Assembly (NCBI GenBank): GCA_025060615.1
Contig: JANXBS010000010.1
Span: forward strand, 87,104-151,103
DNA from: Anaerolineae bacterium
Lineage (GTDB): Bacteria; Chloroflexota; Anaerolineae; DUEN01
Direction of reading: 5' to 3'
DNA: 64,000 nucleotides
Positions 1 through 10,673 of the stretch are shown piece after piece. The notes beneath the pieces are model-generated. The model was given only the letters and a program-made list of their open reading frames with translations. It was not told the DNA's origin and searched no databases. Positions within the stretch are counted from its first letter, which is position 1. The number at the start of each line of letters is the position of its first letter. The position numbers were made by a program, and so were the translations under genes.

Positions 1-1465
<1,465 letters not shown>

Positions 1466-1473
<8 letters not shown>

Positions 1474-1816
1474 GTTTGGACTCCTTCACGTCGTAGCGCG
1501 TGCATTCGTAAACGCCTTTTGCGACATCAGCGAGTAGTTCATCGGCAAGTTGTAGTAGTTGCTTGACGCGCTTGTCACTCAATTGATAGTAAACAAAACG
1601 CCCTTGCTGTTCGGCAGTAACGAGGCCGCAATCGCGCAAACAGCCCAGGTGATTCGATACATTCGATTGGGTCAAGCCGGTGGCCTGCACAATTTCGCTA
1701 ACGGTGAGCGCTCCGTCTCGCAATGCTTCCAAAATCGCAAGGCGTGACGGATCGGCGAAGCCGCGAAAGAGTTTAGCTTGTAACTTAATGGCTTTGGGGT
1801 TGGCAGCGATAAGCAT
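1466..1816 (-). CDS. ArsR/SmtB metal-sensing repressor, CmtR-type
   Basis: This is a winged-helix repressor expected to leave its operator when it binds metal, switching on the pump gene that follows. The recognition helix carries Cys-Leu-Arg-Asp-Cys and a third Cys lies near the C-terminus (YECTRY). That spacing matches the C57/C61/C102 Cd/Pb site known from mycobacterial CmtR. The start was set at the ATG at 1816 because GGAG lies six bases upstream of it (116 residues). An in-frame ATG four codons earlier (1828) has no ribosome site. A promoter and a 20-bp palindrome lie directly upstream. Family assignment is firm; the metal identity is inferred from the cysteine spacing. Confidence 0.93.
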
Positions 1817-1836
1817 AACACGCTCCATAAATCATC

Positions 1837-1856
1837 ATATCAGCATATACTGATAT
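1837..1856. promoter_or_regulatory. Operator palindrome of the ArsR/CmtR-type repressor
   Basis: A perfect inverted repeat, ATATCAG-N6-CTGATAT, overlaps the -10 box and the expected transcription start of the regulator-pump operon. Size, AT-richness and position match known ArsR-family operators, so autoregulation is the natural reading. Confidence 0.75.
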
Positions 1857-1882
1857 TATATGCGAAAAACAACGGCTGTCAA
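1855..1882 (-). promoter_or_regulatory. Sigma70-type promoter of the metal-efflux operon
   Basis: On the minus strand TTGACA (1882-1877) and TATAAT (1860-1855) are separated by 16 bp, and both hexamers match consensus exactly. The predicted start near 1848 lies inside the operator, and the leader to the ATG at 1816 is about 30 bases. Confidence 0.8.
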
Positions 1883-1884
1883 AT

Positions 1885-2319
1885 CGTCCGAAGCGAGACC
1901 CGCAGCACCTTGGCCAACCGGGCCGACCTCGCCTGGTGCCTACCCTCGGGGTCGGTTTGACGCAGGCGGTCAAGCAGCGTTGGGGAAGTAGGGTGGTGCG
2001 GATCAAGAGGCGCCAAGGGCTGGAGGAGCCCATCGGGTGCCCCTACGCGGTCCATATGGAACGCTTGAACGGGGTGCTGCGGGACCGGCTGAATGATTTG
2101 ACGCACAAGACGCATGCCTTCGCCAAGCGAGAGCAGACGTGGGATGCTATTTGGTCTCGTGCTGGTTCGAGGCCAACTGACTGCGTCCCCATCCAGCCCT
2201 GCGTGAGCTGGCTGATGGCCTTCCTGATGGACGGAGTTACCGACGTAGGACCCCGGCGATGGCCATGCCTGACCGACCATGTTTGGAGTTGGGAAGGATT
2301 CTTGAACTATAGACATTAG
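1885..2319 (+). pseudogene. Decayed IS transposase C-terminal fragment
   Basis: This is the remnant of an insertion-sequence transposase. One frame carries HMERLNGVLRDRLNDLTHKT and then THAFAKREQTWDA, a pattern typical of DDE transposase C-termini. The conserved continuation HPALRE...DGRSYRRRTPAMAM appears only in another frame (from 2190). The final TDHVWSWEGFL returns to the first frame before the stop at 2317-2319. At least two frameshifts are therefore needed, and the 5' half of the gene is missing. No terminal repeats were recognised. Its left edge comes close to the -35 box of the metal operon, so insertion or decay here may have shaped that promoter. The exact IS family was not determined. 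Confidence 0.75.
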
Positions 2320-2675
2320 GTAGTCTCCCTCTTTCGTAAGATCCAGCATCAGGCCCTTCTTCACCTAGGCTCTTGAACCGCGTGCGGCAAACTCTGCGCC
2401 GAAAACATCGCTCCTACTCGAAAACGGCTATGACATCCGCTCCCCCAAACCCAGCCTAGACGGCCAGCGGCTCTTCGGCTATAATGCGTACAGGATGTGG
2501 CTGAGCTCTGGGACGATCGCCAGGAGATGGCGTCTCAGCTAACGTCTGGAACCAGACCCCCCTTCATATCGTCTTATGATGCGCAAGCGTTAAAGATGAG
2601 GAGAGCGATCCTGCCCGCTCCCGACAGAACAGCTTCCACCCACTCGATGATGTGCTTTCCAAGGAGGAAATCGCG
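2320..2675 (+). other. Non-coding leader region upstream of the macroglobulin gene
   Basis: No convincing gene lies in this 356-bp gap between the transposase remnant and the macroglobulin start. It holds a probable promoter at 2457-2485 and a ribosome site AAGGAGG at 2661-2667. The implied leader of about 185 bases has no stem that I recognise. Confidence 0.5.
2457..2485 (+). promoter_or_regulatory. Probable promoter for the alpha-2-macroglobulin gene
   Basis: A perfect -10 box TATAAT (2480-2485) lies 17 bp after a weak -35 box TAGACG (2457-2462, four of six matches to consensus). Confidence 0.45.
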
Positions 2676-5600
2676 ATGCATCTTACCCGTTCACTTCCAC
2701 GTATGCTGATCCTCTTTATAGTTATCCTTCTGGCCGCGTTGCCCGTGCTGAGCGGCTGTGCCCCACGCCGAGCCGCGCGCGCAGAGGCCCCACCGGCCAG
2801 CCCGCCAGCAAACCCTATTGCATCATCAGAAACCTCCAGTCAGACAGTTCCCACTCGCTTCGGAGCCTGCCTATGTGATACCGAGGCGCAAATGGCCATG
2901 GCCGCCCCGCGTAACCAACTGCCTCCCACCGTTGTGGCCATCAGCCCTGAGCGTGGCGAGGAACAACGGCTCAACGCGCCCCTCGTCATCACCTTCGACC
3001 AGCCTATGGACCCGGCCACTACAGCCGCCGCCTTTCACATCGAGCCACCCGTAGAAGGTCAAGCCACCGTCATGGGCAAGACGCTCACTTTCCAGCCCGC
3101 CCAGCCTTGGCCACGGGCGACCGCTTTCAAGGTGACGGTGGACGCAACAGCCAGAGGGCTTAACGGGCTGACTCTAACGGCGCCGTTTGAACATCGCTTC
3201 ACCACGGTGGGCTATCTAGAGGTAACTAGCGTCCAGCCAGCCGATGGCGCCAGCGATGTGCCCACCGATACGTCCATCACCATTGTCTTCAACCGGCCAG
3301 TAGTGCCGCTGACGGGCGTTGAAGAGCAGGCTGGCCTTCCTCAGCCACTAAAGCTGGAGCCAGCGATCACAGGGAGAGGCGAATGGCTCAATACCAGCAT
3401 CTACACCTTTCGGCCCAGCGAACCGCTGGCTGCCACCACCCGCTACACGATCACCGTTCCCGCCGGCCTCACCGACCATACGGGCGGCATTCTGGCTCAG
3501 GACTATACCTGGACCTTCACCACGACCAGCCCGATCGTGGTGAACATGGCACCTACCACCGATCAAGTCCCGCCCACCTCACCCATCACCATCACGTTCA
3601 GCCAACCGATGGACCCTGCCAGTACCGAGGCAGCTTTCTCCCTGCGTACAGCTAAGGACAACGTCCCCGTCGAGGGGATGTTTACCTGGCAGGACGAAGG
3701 GCGAACACTGGTCTACCAGCCCAAACAGCCGCTCGCCTACGGCGCAGGATACGTGGTCAACGTGGATAAGACTGCTCGTCCGGCGCGCGGCGAGGGGACG
3801 CTGCGTCAAGCTACGCGGTTCAGCTTCCGCGTCGTCCGTCTGCCCGGTGTGCGCTCGACCACCCCCAAGGATGGTGATCAGGCGGCGGATCCATATGGCG
3901 CGATGGAGGTCACCTTCCACAGTCCTATTGACCCGAATACCTTGGGGCCAGGAGCTATCCGGGTCGAGCCGGAACCGACGCAGGTGTACACCTGGTATAA
4001 CGAGTATGAGAGCCGGCTCATCATCTCTTGGGAACGCCAGCCGCGCACCGCCTACACCGTCACCCTGGGCAGCCAAATCGGCGACCGCTACGGCAACACG
4101 CTGGGCAGGGACGTGGTGATCCGCTTCCGCACCCGTGACTACGATCCGATGGCCTACCTGGGCGGGTTTGGTCCCATAGGCACTTATAACGCCTACACCC
4201 GAACGATCGCCACCGCCAGCTACCGCAACGTCAGCCGGCTCGACTTCGGCCTATATCAGGTGAATGAAACCACCTTCCTCAGCCTAACCGGTGAGCAGAG
4301 CTGGGATGCCTGGCAACGTCTGAAACTGGACGAGGCAGCCCTGTTGAACCAGTGGTCGGTAGACGTAAGCCCACCTCCCAACGTGATCCGCACCTGGCAA
4401 GGCCCGCTGACCGACTCCGAAGGGAAGCCACTGCCGCCCGGCCTCTATCTGTTGGAGCTACGCGCGCCCGAGATCCGATATAGCCCGGACCGCTTGCCCT
4501 CGCGCCAGTTGTTGATAGTCTCTCGCCTAAACATCTCCCTGAAGCACACCGACACTGAGGCGCTGACATGGGTCACGGATCTGAAGACGGGCGAGCCGGT
4601 TGCCGATCTGCCGCTCCGCCTACTAGATGGCCAGGGGCTAGAGATAAGCGGGCGGACCGACGCGCAGGGGGTGTTCCGCACGACCTTCGAGCAACGGGAC
4701 TACTGGAAGCCGCTGTACATCTTCGCCGGCCAGCTCGGCGCCGATGATTTCGCTGTAGTCCTGAACCAGTGGAGCAACGGCATCAGCCCGTGGGAGTTCG
4801 GGCTCAACGTAGAGATGTACAAACAGCCGCTGAACGCTTACCTCTACACTGATCGCCCCATCTATCGGCCTGGCCAGACCGTGCACTGGAAGGCCATCCT
4901 CCGCTGGGACGACGACGCCCGCTACTCCCTGCCCGCGGCCGGAATGCCGGTCACCATCACGGTCAACGACTCCTTCGGCAATCAAGTGCTCCAGGAGCGG
5001 AAGTCGTTGAGCCCGCTGGGCACCGTCTACGGCGATTTCACCCTGGCCCCGGAGGCCTCGCTGGGATGGTACAACATTGACCTGCAGGTCATCCTGCCGG
5101 AGCTGCCGCCAGAGCGCCGCGAGCAGCACTACAGCGTCGGCTTCCAGGTCGCCGAATACCGCAAGCCAGAGTACGAGATCAGCGTGACCACCGAACGCCC
5201 CGAGTATGTCCAGGGCGACATCATTACCGTCACCGCTAAGGCCAACTACTTCTTCGGCGGGCCGGTCAAGGACGCTGAGGTGCGCTGGTCGCTCTTGAGC
5301 TGGGACTATTTCTTCAATTATCAAGGCGAGGGGTGGTACAGCTTCCAGGACTTCAAGGGATGGGACTACTACCGCCCCGAGTACTACCGCTTCGGCGAGC
5401 CGCTAGCCCAGGGTCAGGGCAAGACGGACGCCGAGGGGCAGTTCACCTTCTCGGTTCCAGCCGACATCGCCGACCGCGACCAATCGCAGACGTTCACTTT
5501 CGACGTGCGCATCACGGACGTCAACGGCCAGGAGGTCGCCGGCTCCGCTGCGGCTGTGGTGCATAAGGCCGCGATCTACGTGGGCCTCTCGCCGCGGGAG

Positions 5601-8600
5601 TATGTCGGGACCGTGGGCGAGCCCAACCACGTGGACCTGATCACCGTGGACCCGCAGAGCCAGTCCATCGCCTCCGTCCCGGTGACCATAGTCGTCTCGC
5701 TGGCCAAATGGTACAGCGTGCAGGAAAAGAGCGACGACGGTCGCTTTTACTGGACCAGTAAGGTCGAGGAGACGCCGGTGCTCACCCGCACGTTGACTAC
5801 CGACGCCCAAGGCCGGGCGACGCTGACCTGGACGCCCACGGCTGGCGGCCAATACCTGGTGCGCGCCCGCGCTGAGGACGAGAGGGGCAATGCCACGGCC
5901 AGCGCCGTCTTCGTGTGGATTAGCGGCCGTCTCGGCGAGTTCGTCCCCTGGCGCATGGAGAGCAACGATCGCATCAACTTGGTGGCCGATAAGAAGGAAT
6001 ACCAGGTGGGCGACACAGCGCAGGTGCTGGTGCCATCGCCTTATCCGGGGCCGGTCTGGGCGTTGCTCACTATCGAGCGCGGCCACATCCTGTCGCATCA
6101 GGTGATCACGCTCACCAGCAACAGCCAGACCCTCTCGATCCCCATCCTCAGCGAGTTCGCCCCCAACATCTTCGTCAGCATCCTGATCGTCCAGGGACAG
6201 GACGAGCAGAATCCGCTGCCGTCGTTCAAGCTCGGTTATGTCGAGCTGCCGGTCTCCACGGCTGAGAAAGAGTTGCAAGTCACGCTCCGCCCTAACGCGG
6301 CCGTGGTGGCCCCGCGCTCGCCAGTGACGTACACCATCGAGGTGCGCGATCACGTCGGCCGTCCGGTGAAGGCCGAGCTGTCACTGGCGTTGGTGGACAA
6401 GGCAGTGCTGACGCTGACCGATCCCAACGTGGAGCCGATCCTCGATCGCTTCTACCGCAAGCGCGGCCTCGGGGTGAACACGGCACTAGGCTTGGCGATC
6501 AACCTAGATCGTCTGGTGCAGCAGCAGGTCAAAGGCACTAAGGGCGGTGGCGGCGGCCCTGGCGAGGGCCCCACCGTGCGCCGCGAGTTCCCGGACAGCG
6601 CACTGTGGGCCCCGGCGGTGCAGACGAATGAGCAAGGCCGCGCCCAAGTGAGCCTGGTGCTGCCGGACAACCTGACCACCTGGCGCCTGATCGGGAAGGG
6701 CGTGACGGCGGAGACGCTGGTCGGGGAGGCTACGGTGGACATCGTCGCCACCAAAGAGCTGCTGGTGCGGCCGGTAGCCCCGCGCTTCTTCGTGGCAGGC
6801 GACGCGGCGGATGTGGGCGCAGTGGTGCACAACACCACGAAATCCGACCAGCAAGTGGAGATCACCTTCACCGCGCAGGGGTTAAGCGTGGATGGCCCGG
6901 CGCGCCAGGCCATCACCGTCGCCGCGGAGTCCGCGGTGCGCGTGGACTGGCCGGTGCGCGTCCAGCCGGGCAACCAGGCCGTGTTGCTCTTCGACGCTCG
7001 CTCTGGCGAGCTGAGCGACGCAGTGGAGATCACCCTGCCGGTATATCGTTATACCACGCCGGAGATCGTAGGGACCAGCGGCGAGGTGGCCGCTGACGAG
7101 GCCCGCCTGGAGGTGGTCCACGTGCCGGCAGGCGCTCAGCCAAATCAGGGCGAGCTCACGGTGATGCTCGAGCCGACGCTGGCGGCCAGCATGTTGCCTG
7201 GGCTGCGCTATCTAGAGCACTATCCCTACGAGTGTACCGAGCAGGTGCTCTCCCGTTTCCTGCCCAATGTGCTCACATATCAGGCGATGAAGCGGCTGGG
7301 AATCGAGCGGCCCGACCTGGCCGAGAAGCTATCGCATCAGTTGGGGATCGGTCTACAGCGTCTCTACAGCCGCCAGAACGTGGATGGGGGCTGGGGCTGG
7401 TGGTATGGCGAGAGGAGCAACCCGTTCATCAGCGCTTACGTGGTCTTCGGGTTGGTGCAGGTGAAAAAGGCAGGCTTCAGCGTGGACGAGGACATCCTCG
7501 ACCGCGGCATCCGCTATCTGCATCTGCAGCTTCAGGCTCCGGCGAAACTCCAAGGCTACGCGCTCAACCGGCAGGCATTCATGATCTACGTGTTGGCAGA
7601 TGCGGGTCGTAACGTGATGAGCCAGGCAGCGACACTCTACGAAGAGCGAGAACGCCTGGCCCTCTATGGTCGAGCTTTCTTGGCTCTAGCGTTTGGCGTG
7701 ATGGACGCCGAAGGGCAGCGTGCCCGTATTGACACGCTCATCAGCGATCTGACGGGCCGGGCCGTGCTCAGCGCCACCGGCGCTCATTGGGAGGAGGCGG
7801 GAACACCGGACTACTGGACGATGAACACCGACGTGCGCACCACCGCTGTTATCCTGGACTTACTCGCCCGTTTCGGGTCCACCGGAGGGATTGCACCCAA
7901 TGCGGTGCGTTGGCTGATGAACGTGCGTAAGGACGGGCACTGGGAGACCACGCAGGAGACCGCCTGGTCGCTCATCGCGCTTACTGACTGGATGCTGGCC
8001 ACCGGTGAACTAGAGGGGGACTACTCCTGGCGCGTGCGCCTGAACGACGAAGATTTGGGCCAAGGAGCCGTAAACCGCGATAACCTGGACGATCCGGTTG
8101 TGCTCAAGACGGAGATAGCCCGGCTGTTGCTAGACCAGGCCAATCGCCTGAGCATTGAGCGATCTACGGCAGAGGGGCAAACTGGCCGCGGCCGGCTGTA
8201 CTACACGACCCATCTACAGTACTACCTGCCGGTAGAGTCCATCCAGCCCCGCGACCGCGGCATCGTCATCGCCCGCCGCTATACCCTGACCGATGATCCG
8301 CAAAAGCCGATCACCCAGGCCAAAGCGGGGGATGTGATCCAGGTCGAGCTGACCATCGTAGCCCCTAACGATCTGCACTACCTGGTGGTAGAAGACCCGT
8401 TGCCGGCCGGCGCAGAGGCGATAGACGTCAGCCTGCGCACCACCAGCCGGATGTATCAGGGGCCGCAGATGGAAGAAGTCCCGTCTGAGGAGGAGGCACA
8501 GAGCTGGTGGTGGGATCGCTGGGTACCTACGCATACGGAACTGCGGGATGAGAAGGTAGTGCTGTTCGCCACCTGGCTGCCGCGTGGTACCTACCGGTAC

Positions 8601-8723
8601 ACATATCAGATCCGCGCGAGCCTGCCCGGCCGGTACCTGACGCTGCCAGCTACAGCCTACCAAATGTACTTCCCAGAGGTGTGGGGACGCAGCGCTGGCG
8701 GGGTGTTCACCATTGTCCGGTAA
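2676..8723 (+). CDS. Bacterial alpha-2-macroglobulin family lipoprotein with thioester
   Basis: This is a very large (2015 aa) envelope protein of the protease-trapping alpha-2-macroglobulin family. The start at the ATG at 2676 follows AAGGAGG by eight bases. It gives a lipoprotein signal with lipobox LSGC (Cys28), so the protein is expected to be anchored outside the membrane. About four Ig-like repeats (starting SPERGE, QPADGA, APTTDQ, TPKDGD) fill the first 430 residues. An MG-domain signature TDRPIYRPGQTVHW, a central A2M domain and the thioester motif Cys1520-Thr-Glu-Gln1523 in a helical thioester domain follow, then a C-terminal receptor-binding-like domain. The intact thioester suggests covalent capture of proteases. 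No penicillin-binding protein 1C gene, a frequent partner in other bacteria, is adjacent. Confidence 0.95.
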   Translation: MHLTRSLPRMLILFIVILLAALPVLSGCAPRRAARAEAPPASPPANPIASSETSSQTVPTRFGACLCDTEAQMAMAAPRNQLPPTVVAISPERGEEQRLNAPLVITFDQPMDPATTAAAFHIEPPVEGQATVMGKTLTFQPAQPWPRATAFKVTVDATARGLNGLTLTAPFEHRFTTVGYLEVTSVQPADGASDVPTDTSITIVFNRPVVPLTGVEEQAGLPQPLKLEPAITGRGEWLNTSIYTFRPSEPLAATTRYTITVPAGLTDHTGGILAQDYTWTFTTTSPIVVNMAPTTDQVPPTSPITITFSQPMDPASTEAAFSLRTAKDNVPVEGMFTWQDEGRTLVYQPKQPLAYGAGYVVNVDKTARPARGEGTLRQATRFSFRVVRLPGVRSTTPKDGDQAADPYGAMEVTFHSPIDPNTLGPGAIRVEPEPTQVYTWYNEYESRLIISWERQPRTAYTVTLGSQIGDRYGNTLGRDVVIRFRTRDYDPMAYLGGFGPIGTYNAYTRTIATASYRNVSRLDFGLYQVNETTFLSLTGEQSWDAWQRLKLDEAALLNQWSVDVSPPPNVIRTWQGPLTDSEGKPLPPGLYLLELRAPEIRYSPDRLPSRQLLIVSRLNISLKHTDTEALTWVTDLKTGEPVADLPLRLLDGQGLEISGRTDAQGVFRTTFEQRDYWKPLYIFAGQLGADDFAVVLNQWSNGISPWEFGLNVEMYKQPLNAYLYTDRPIYRPGQTVHWKAILRWDDDARYSLPAAGMPVTITVNDSFGNQVLQERKSLSPLGTVYGDFTLAPEASLGWYNIDLQVILPELPPERREQHYSVGFQVAEYRKPEYEISVTTERPEYVQGDIITVTAKANYFFGGPVKDAEVRWSLLSWDYFFNYQGEGWYSFQDFKGWDYYRPEYYRFGEPLAQGQGKTDAEGQFTFSVPADIADRDQSQTFTFDVRITDVNGQEVAGSAAAVVHKAAIYVGLSPREYVGTVGEPNHVDLITVDPQSQSIASVPVTIVVSLAKWYSVQEKSDDGRFYWTSKVEETPVLTRTLTTDAQGRATLTWTPTAGGQYLVRARAEDERGNATASAVFVWISGRLGEFVPWRMESNDRINLVADKKEYQVGDTAQVLVPSPYPGPVWALLTIERGHILSHQVITLTSNSQTLSIPILSEFAPNIFVSILIVQGQDEQNPLPSFKLGYVELPVSTAEKELQVTLRPNAAVVAPRSPVTYTIEVRDHVGRPVKAELSLALVDKAVLTLTDPNVEPILDRFYRKRGLGVNTALGLAINLDRLVQQQVKGTKGGGGGPGEGPTVRREFPDSALWAPAVQTNEQGRAQVSLVLPDNLTTWRLIGKGVTAETLVGEATVDIVATKELLVRPVAPRFFVAGDAADVGAVVHNTTKSDQQVEITFTAQGLSVDGPARQAITVAAESAVRVDWPVRVQPGNQAVLLFDARSGELSDAVEITLPVYRYTTPEIVGTSGEVAADEARLEVVHVPAGAQPNQGELTVMLEPTLAASMLPGLRYLEHYPYECTEQVLSRFLPNVLTYQAMKRLGIERPDLAEKLSHQLGIGLQRLYSRQNVDGGWGWWYGERSNPFISAYVVFGLVQVKKAGFSVDEDILDRGIRYLHLQLQAPAKLQGYALNRQAFMIYVLADAGRNVMSQAATLYEERERLALYGRAFLALAFGVMDAEGQRARIDTLISDLTGRAVLSATGAHWEEAGTPDYWTMNTDVRTTAVILDLLARFGSTGGIAPNAVRWLMNVRKDGHWETTQETAWSLIALTDWMLATGELEGDYSWRVRLNDEDLGQGAVNRDNLDDPVVLKTEIARLLLDQANRLSIERSTAEGQTGRGRLYYTTHLQYYLPVESIQPRDRGIVIARRYTLTDDPQKPITQAKAGDVIQVELTIVAPNDLHYLVVEDPLPAGAEAIDVSLRTTSRMYQGPQMEEVPSEEEAQSWWWDRWVPTHTELRDEKVVLFATWLPRGTYRYTYQIRASLPGRYLTLPATAYQMYFPEVWGRSAGGVFTIVR

Positions 8724-8760
8724 GTGGACATCAAAAGCCTTGGCGATGATAGACTGACAA

Positions 8761-8798
8761 GCAAGGCGCCTTGGACATGAGCGTTCAAGGCGCCTTGC
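8761..8798. terminator. Inverted repeat, probable terminator after macroglobulin gene
   Basis: Two 13-base arms, GCAAGGCGCCTTG and its exact complement, flank a 12-base loop. No T-tract follows. Each arm contains a 12-bp palindrome itself, so alternative small hairpins can form. It lies between the macroglobulin stop and the 3' end of the convergent tRNA-Sec gene and could serve both. Confidence 0.55.
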
Positions 8799-8820
8799 GG
8801 GGATCAGCACTATGGGATAG

Positions 8821-8914
8821 CGGGAGTGGATGGGAGTCGAACCCACCGTGGCCGCTGCGAGCGCCCACCACCGGTTTTGAAGACCGGGGGACTCACCGGA
8901 ATCCAGCCACTCCC
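8821..8914 (-). tRNA. selC: tRNA-Sec (anticodon TCA)
   Basis: The minus strand folds into a selenocysteine tRNA: an 8-bp acceptor stem (GGGAGTGG pairing with CCACTCCC), an extended D stem, an anticodon arm CCGGT-CTTCAAA-ACCGG with anticodon TCA, a long variable arm, a T arm and discriminator G. CCA is not encoded. The 8-bp acceptor and long variable arm separate it from suppressor or Trp tRNAs. It decodes UGA as selenocysteine together with SelA, SelB and SelD, which are not in this window. No selenoprotein gene was recognised nearby. Confidence 0.93.
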
Positions 8915-9119
8915 TTGCCAACCCGTAGGTAAACTGCGACTAACCGTATTGTAGCAAAACGCTGGCAAATGGCAAGGCGGGCCATCAGCAGGATCGCCGC
9001 AGATCAAGATGCACATCCCCTTGCTTCCTGTCTAGACGAGTGTATCACCCCTTACCGATGCTTTCCCTCGCCCGAAGTATAGTCGGTGCATAAGGAAGGC
9101 TAGTGCTCAGGAGGAGGGG

Positions 9120-9464
9120 ATGACGCAAGATGGACTGTGTCCGGTGACTGCAACAGCTCGCATTGTAGGGCGGAAGTGGACGTTGCTGATCATCTACCAC
9201 CTATTGCAGTCCCCTCGCCGATTTTGCGAGCTACAGGAACTGCTGGGAGGGGTTAATCCCACCACGCTATCTCAACGGCTGAAAATGCTGGAGAGCGCAG
9301 GGCTGGTCCGCCGTTATGAGCGTCCAACCATGCCGCCATGGGTTCAGTATGAGCTGACGCAAAAGGGAGAGGCACTACGGCCTGTGATCGAGAGCATGGC
9401 CAACTGGGGGAGGACCTGGCTAACAGAGGGAGAAACGTTGGCCACCGATCGGATTGGAGATTAA
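9120..9464 (+). CDS. HxlR-family winged-helix transcriptional regulator
   Basis: A 114-residue DNA-binding protein of the HxlR/MarR-like family. It has the typical early Cys-Pro (GLCPV), the helix pattern GRKWTLLIIYHLL, the recognition segment TTLSQRLKMLESAGLV and a C-terminal dimerisation helix. A strong ribosome site, AGGAGGAGGGG, precedes the ATG. It lies four bases before the MBL-fold hydrolase gene and is probably co-transcribed with it and the JAMM gene. HxlR proteins often respond to aldehydes, quinones or redox stress through the N-terminal Cys. Whether that applies here is unknown. Confidence 0.92.
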   Translation: MTQDGLCPVTATARIVGRKWTLLIIYHLLQSPRRFCELQELLGGVNPTTLSQRLKMLESAGLVRRYERPTMPPWVQYELTQKGEALRPVIESMANWGRTWLTEGETLATDRIGD

Positions 9465-9468
9465 CGGC

Positions 9469-10125
9469 ATGATCCTTGAGCGCCTGATCGTTGGCCCTCT
9501 GCAGGTCAACTGCTACATCCTGGGATGTACGGCAAGCGGTGAGGCGATTGTAATTGATCCTGGCGATGATGTGCCAGGCATCCTATCCGTCCTGAAGCGA
9601 CATCGCCTTAGGTTGGTCAAGATCGTCAACACCCACGCTCACTTCGACCACGTGTTGGGGGTGCGGGAGCTGCAACGGGCCACTGGCGCCCCCTTTTTAT
9701 TGCATCCCGATGAATTGCCGATTCTGGAAGCCGTGCCCAGGCAAACCATGGCCTGGCTTGGGTTTGACCCTGGGCCACCGCCGGCCTTGGACCAACCATT
9801 ACAGGCTGGCGAGTGGGTGCGCTTCGGGCAGGAGATGTTGGAAGTGAGATGGACTCCGGGGCATTCGCCAGGCGGGATCAGCCTGGTGGATCACGCCGGA
9901 CGGCGAGTGTTCACGGGAGATGCCTTATTCGCCGGCTCTATTGGGCGTACCGATCTAGAAGGGGCTGACACAGAGACCTTGCTACGCAGCATTTGCGAGC
10001 AGCTCCTCTCCCTGCCTGAGGATTACGAAGTGCTTCCCGGCCACGGGCCGGCCACGACTATCGGTGAGGAACGCCGCAACAACCCATTTGTGCAGCCTGG
10101 GGTGATCTTCCGATGGCGGAGCTGA
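9469..10125 (+). CDS. MBL-fold metallo-hydrolase (glyoxalase II-like)
   Basis: A cytoplasmic metallo-beta-lactamase-fold hydrolase of 218 residues. The metal-binding motif THAHFDH and the later conserved pieces (TPGHSPGG, FTGDALFAGSIGRTD, LPGHGP) match the YcbL/glyoxalase-II-like group. These enzymes hydrolyse thioesters such as S-lactoylglutathione or related compounds. The ATG at 9469 was chosen over an upstream TTG because GGAG precedes it. It sits between the HxlR regulator and the JAMM protease with four-base and 13-base-overlap junctions, indicating one operon. The true substrate cannot be told from sequence. Confidence 0.92.
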   Translation: MILERLIVGPLQVNCYILGCTASGEAIVIDPGDDVPGILSVLKRHRLRLVKIVNTHAHFDHVLGVRELQRATGAPFLLHPDELPILEAVPRQTMAWLGFDPGPPPALDQPLQAGEWVRFGQEMLEVRWTPGHSPGGISLVDHAGRRVFTGDALFAGSIGRTDLEGADTETLLRSICEQLLSLPEDYEVLPGHGPATTIGEERRNNPFVQPGVIFRWRS

Positions 10126-10673
10126 TCCTTCCTCGCTTTATCTGCGATGAGATTGTAGCCCATGCTCGACAAGGCGCTCCAGAGGAGGTGTGCGGCATTC
10201 TATCTGGACAAGGCCACGTGGCGATGGGACTGTACCGGGCGCGTAACGTCGCACCCAGCCGTTTCATTGACTACGTGGTAGACGATCAAACCCTGTTGCG
10301 CCAGTTCGAGTTCGAGGAGCGCGGCCAATCCATGGTAGCCATCTACCATTCGCATACCGAGTCGCCGGCTTTCCCCTCCGCTACGGATGCCCGGCAGGCT
10401 TACTATCCTGATTCGGCATATATCATCTGCTCCTTGCAACGGCCAGAGCGACCGGTGATCCGTGCTTTTCGGCTGATTCAAGGCTCACCGCAACGTCTCG
10501 ACCGAGAGCAGATCCCTTCTGATGCTACCCCCGTGCGAGGGAACTCCTCCTTCCTGGCCCGCTACGTGGGAGATGGACACTGCGGGCGATACGACCTTTA
10601 CACGCTTTCACCGGAGCAAGAGGCTGAGTGGCTCCCCTGCCATGTGTATGAAGTGGCTATCTTGATCGTGTAG
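10113..10673 (+). CDS. JAMM/MPN-domain (M67) metalloprotease
   Basis: A 186-residue protein with the JAMM zinc-protease signature: an upstream Glu in EEVCGIL, the His-Ser-His ligand pair and Ser-x-x-Asp in HSHTESPAFPSATD. Bacterial members (Mec+ and related) clip C-terminal peptides from ubiquitin-like sulfur carriers such as ThiS or CysO, or work in sulfur-transfer pathways. A C-terminal extension of about 50 residues, rich in Tyr and charged residues, goes beyond the minimal domain. It overlaps the MBL-fold gene by 13 bases and is translationally coupled. No sulfur-carrier gene is adjacent, so the target is open. Confidence 0.9.
   Translation: MAELILPRFICDEIVAHARQGAPEEVCGILSGQGHVAMGLYRARNVAPSRFIDYVVDDQTLLRQFEFEERGQSMVAIYHSHTESPAFPSATDARQAYYPDSAYIICSLQRPERPVIRAFRLIQGSPQRLDREQIPSDATPVRGNSSFLARYVGDGHCGRYDLYTLSPEQEAEWLPCHVYEVAILIV

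Noticed and set aside
1879..2364. Minus-strand open frame of 161 codons ending in an HTH-like LAKVLRVSLRT
   Set aside because: It is antisense to the transposase remnant, whose plus-strand frames carry the recognisable motifs; the HTH-like end is coincidental.
4638..6353. Long minus-strand open frames inside the macroglobulin gene
   Set aside because: They are shadows caused by high GC at third codon positions; compositions are low-complexity and no domain is visible.
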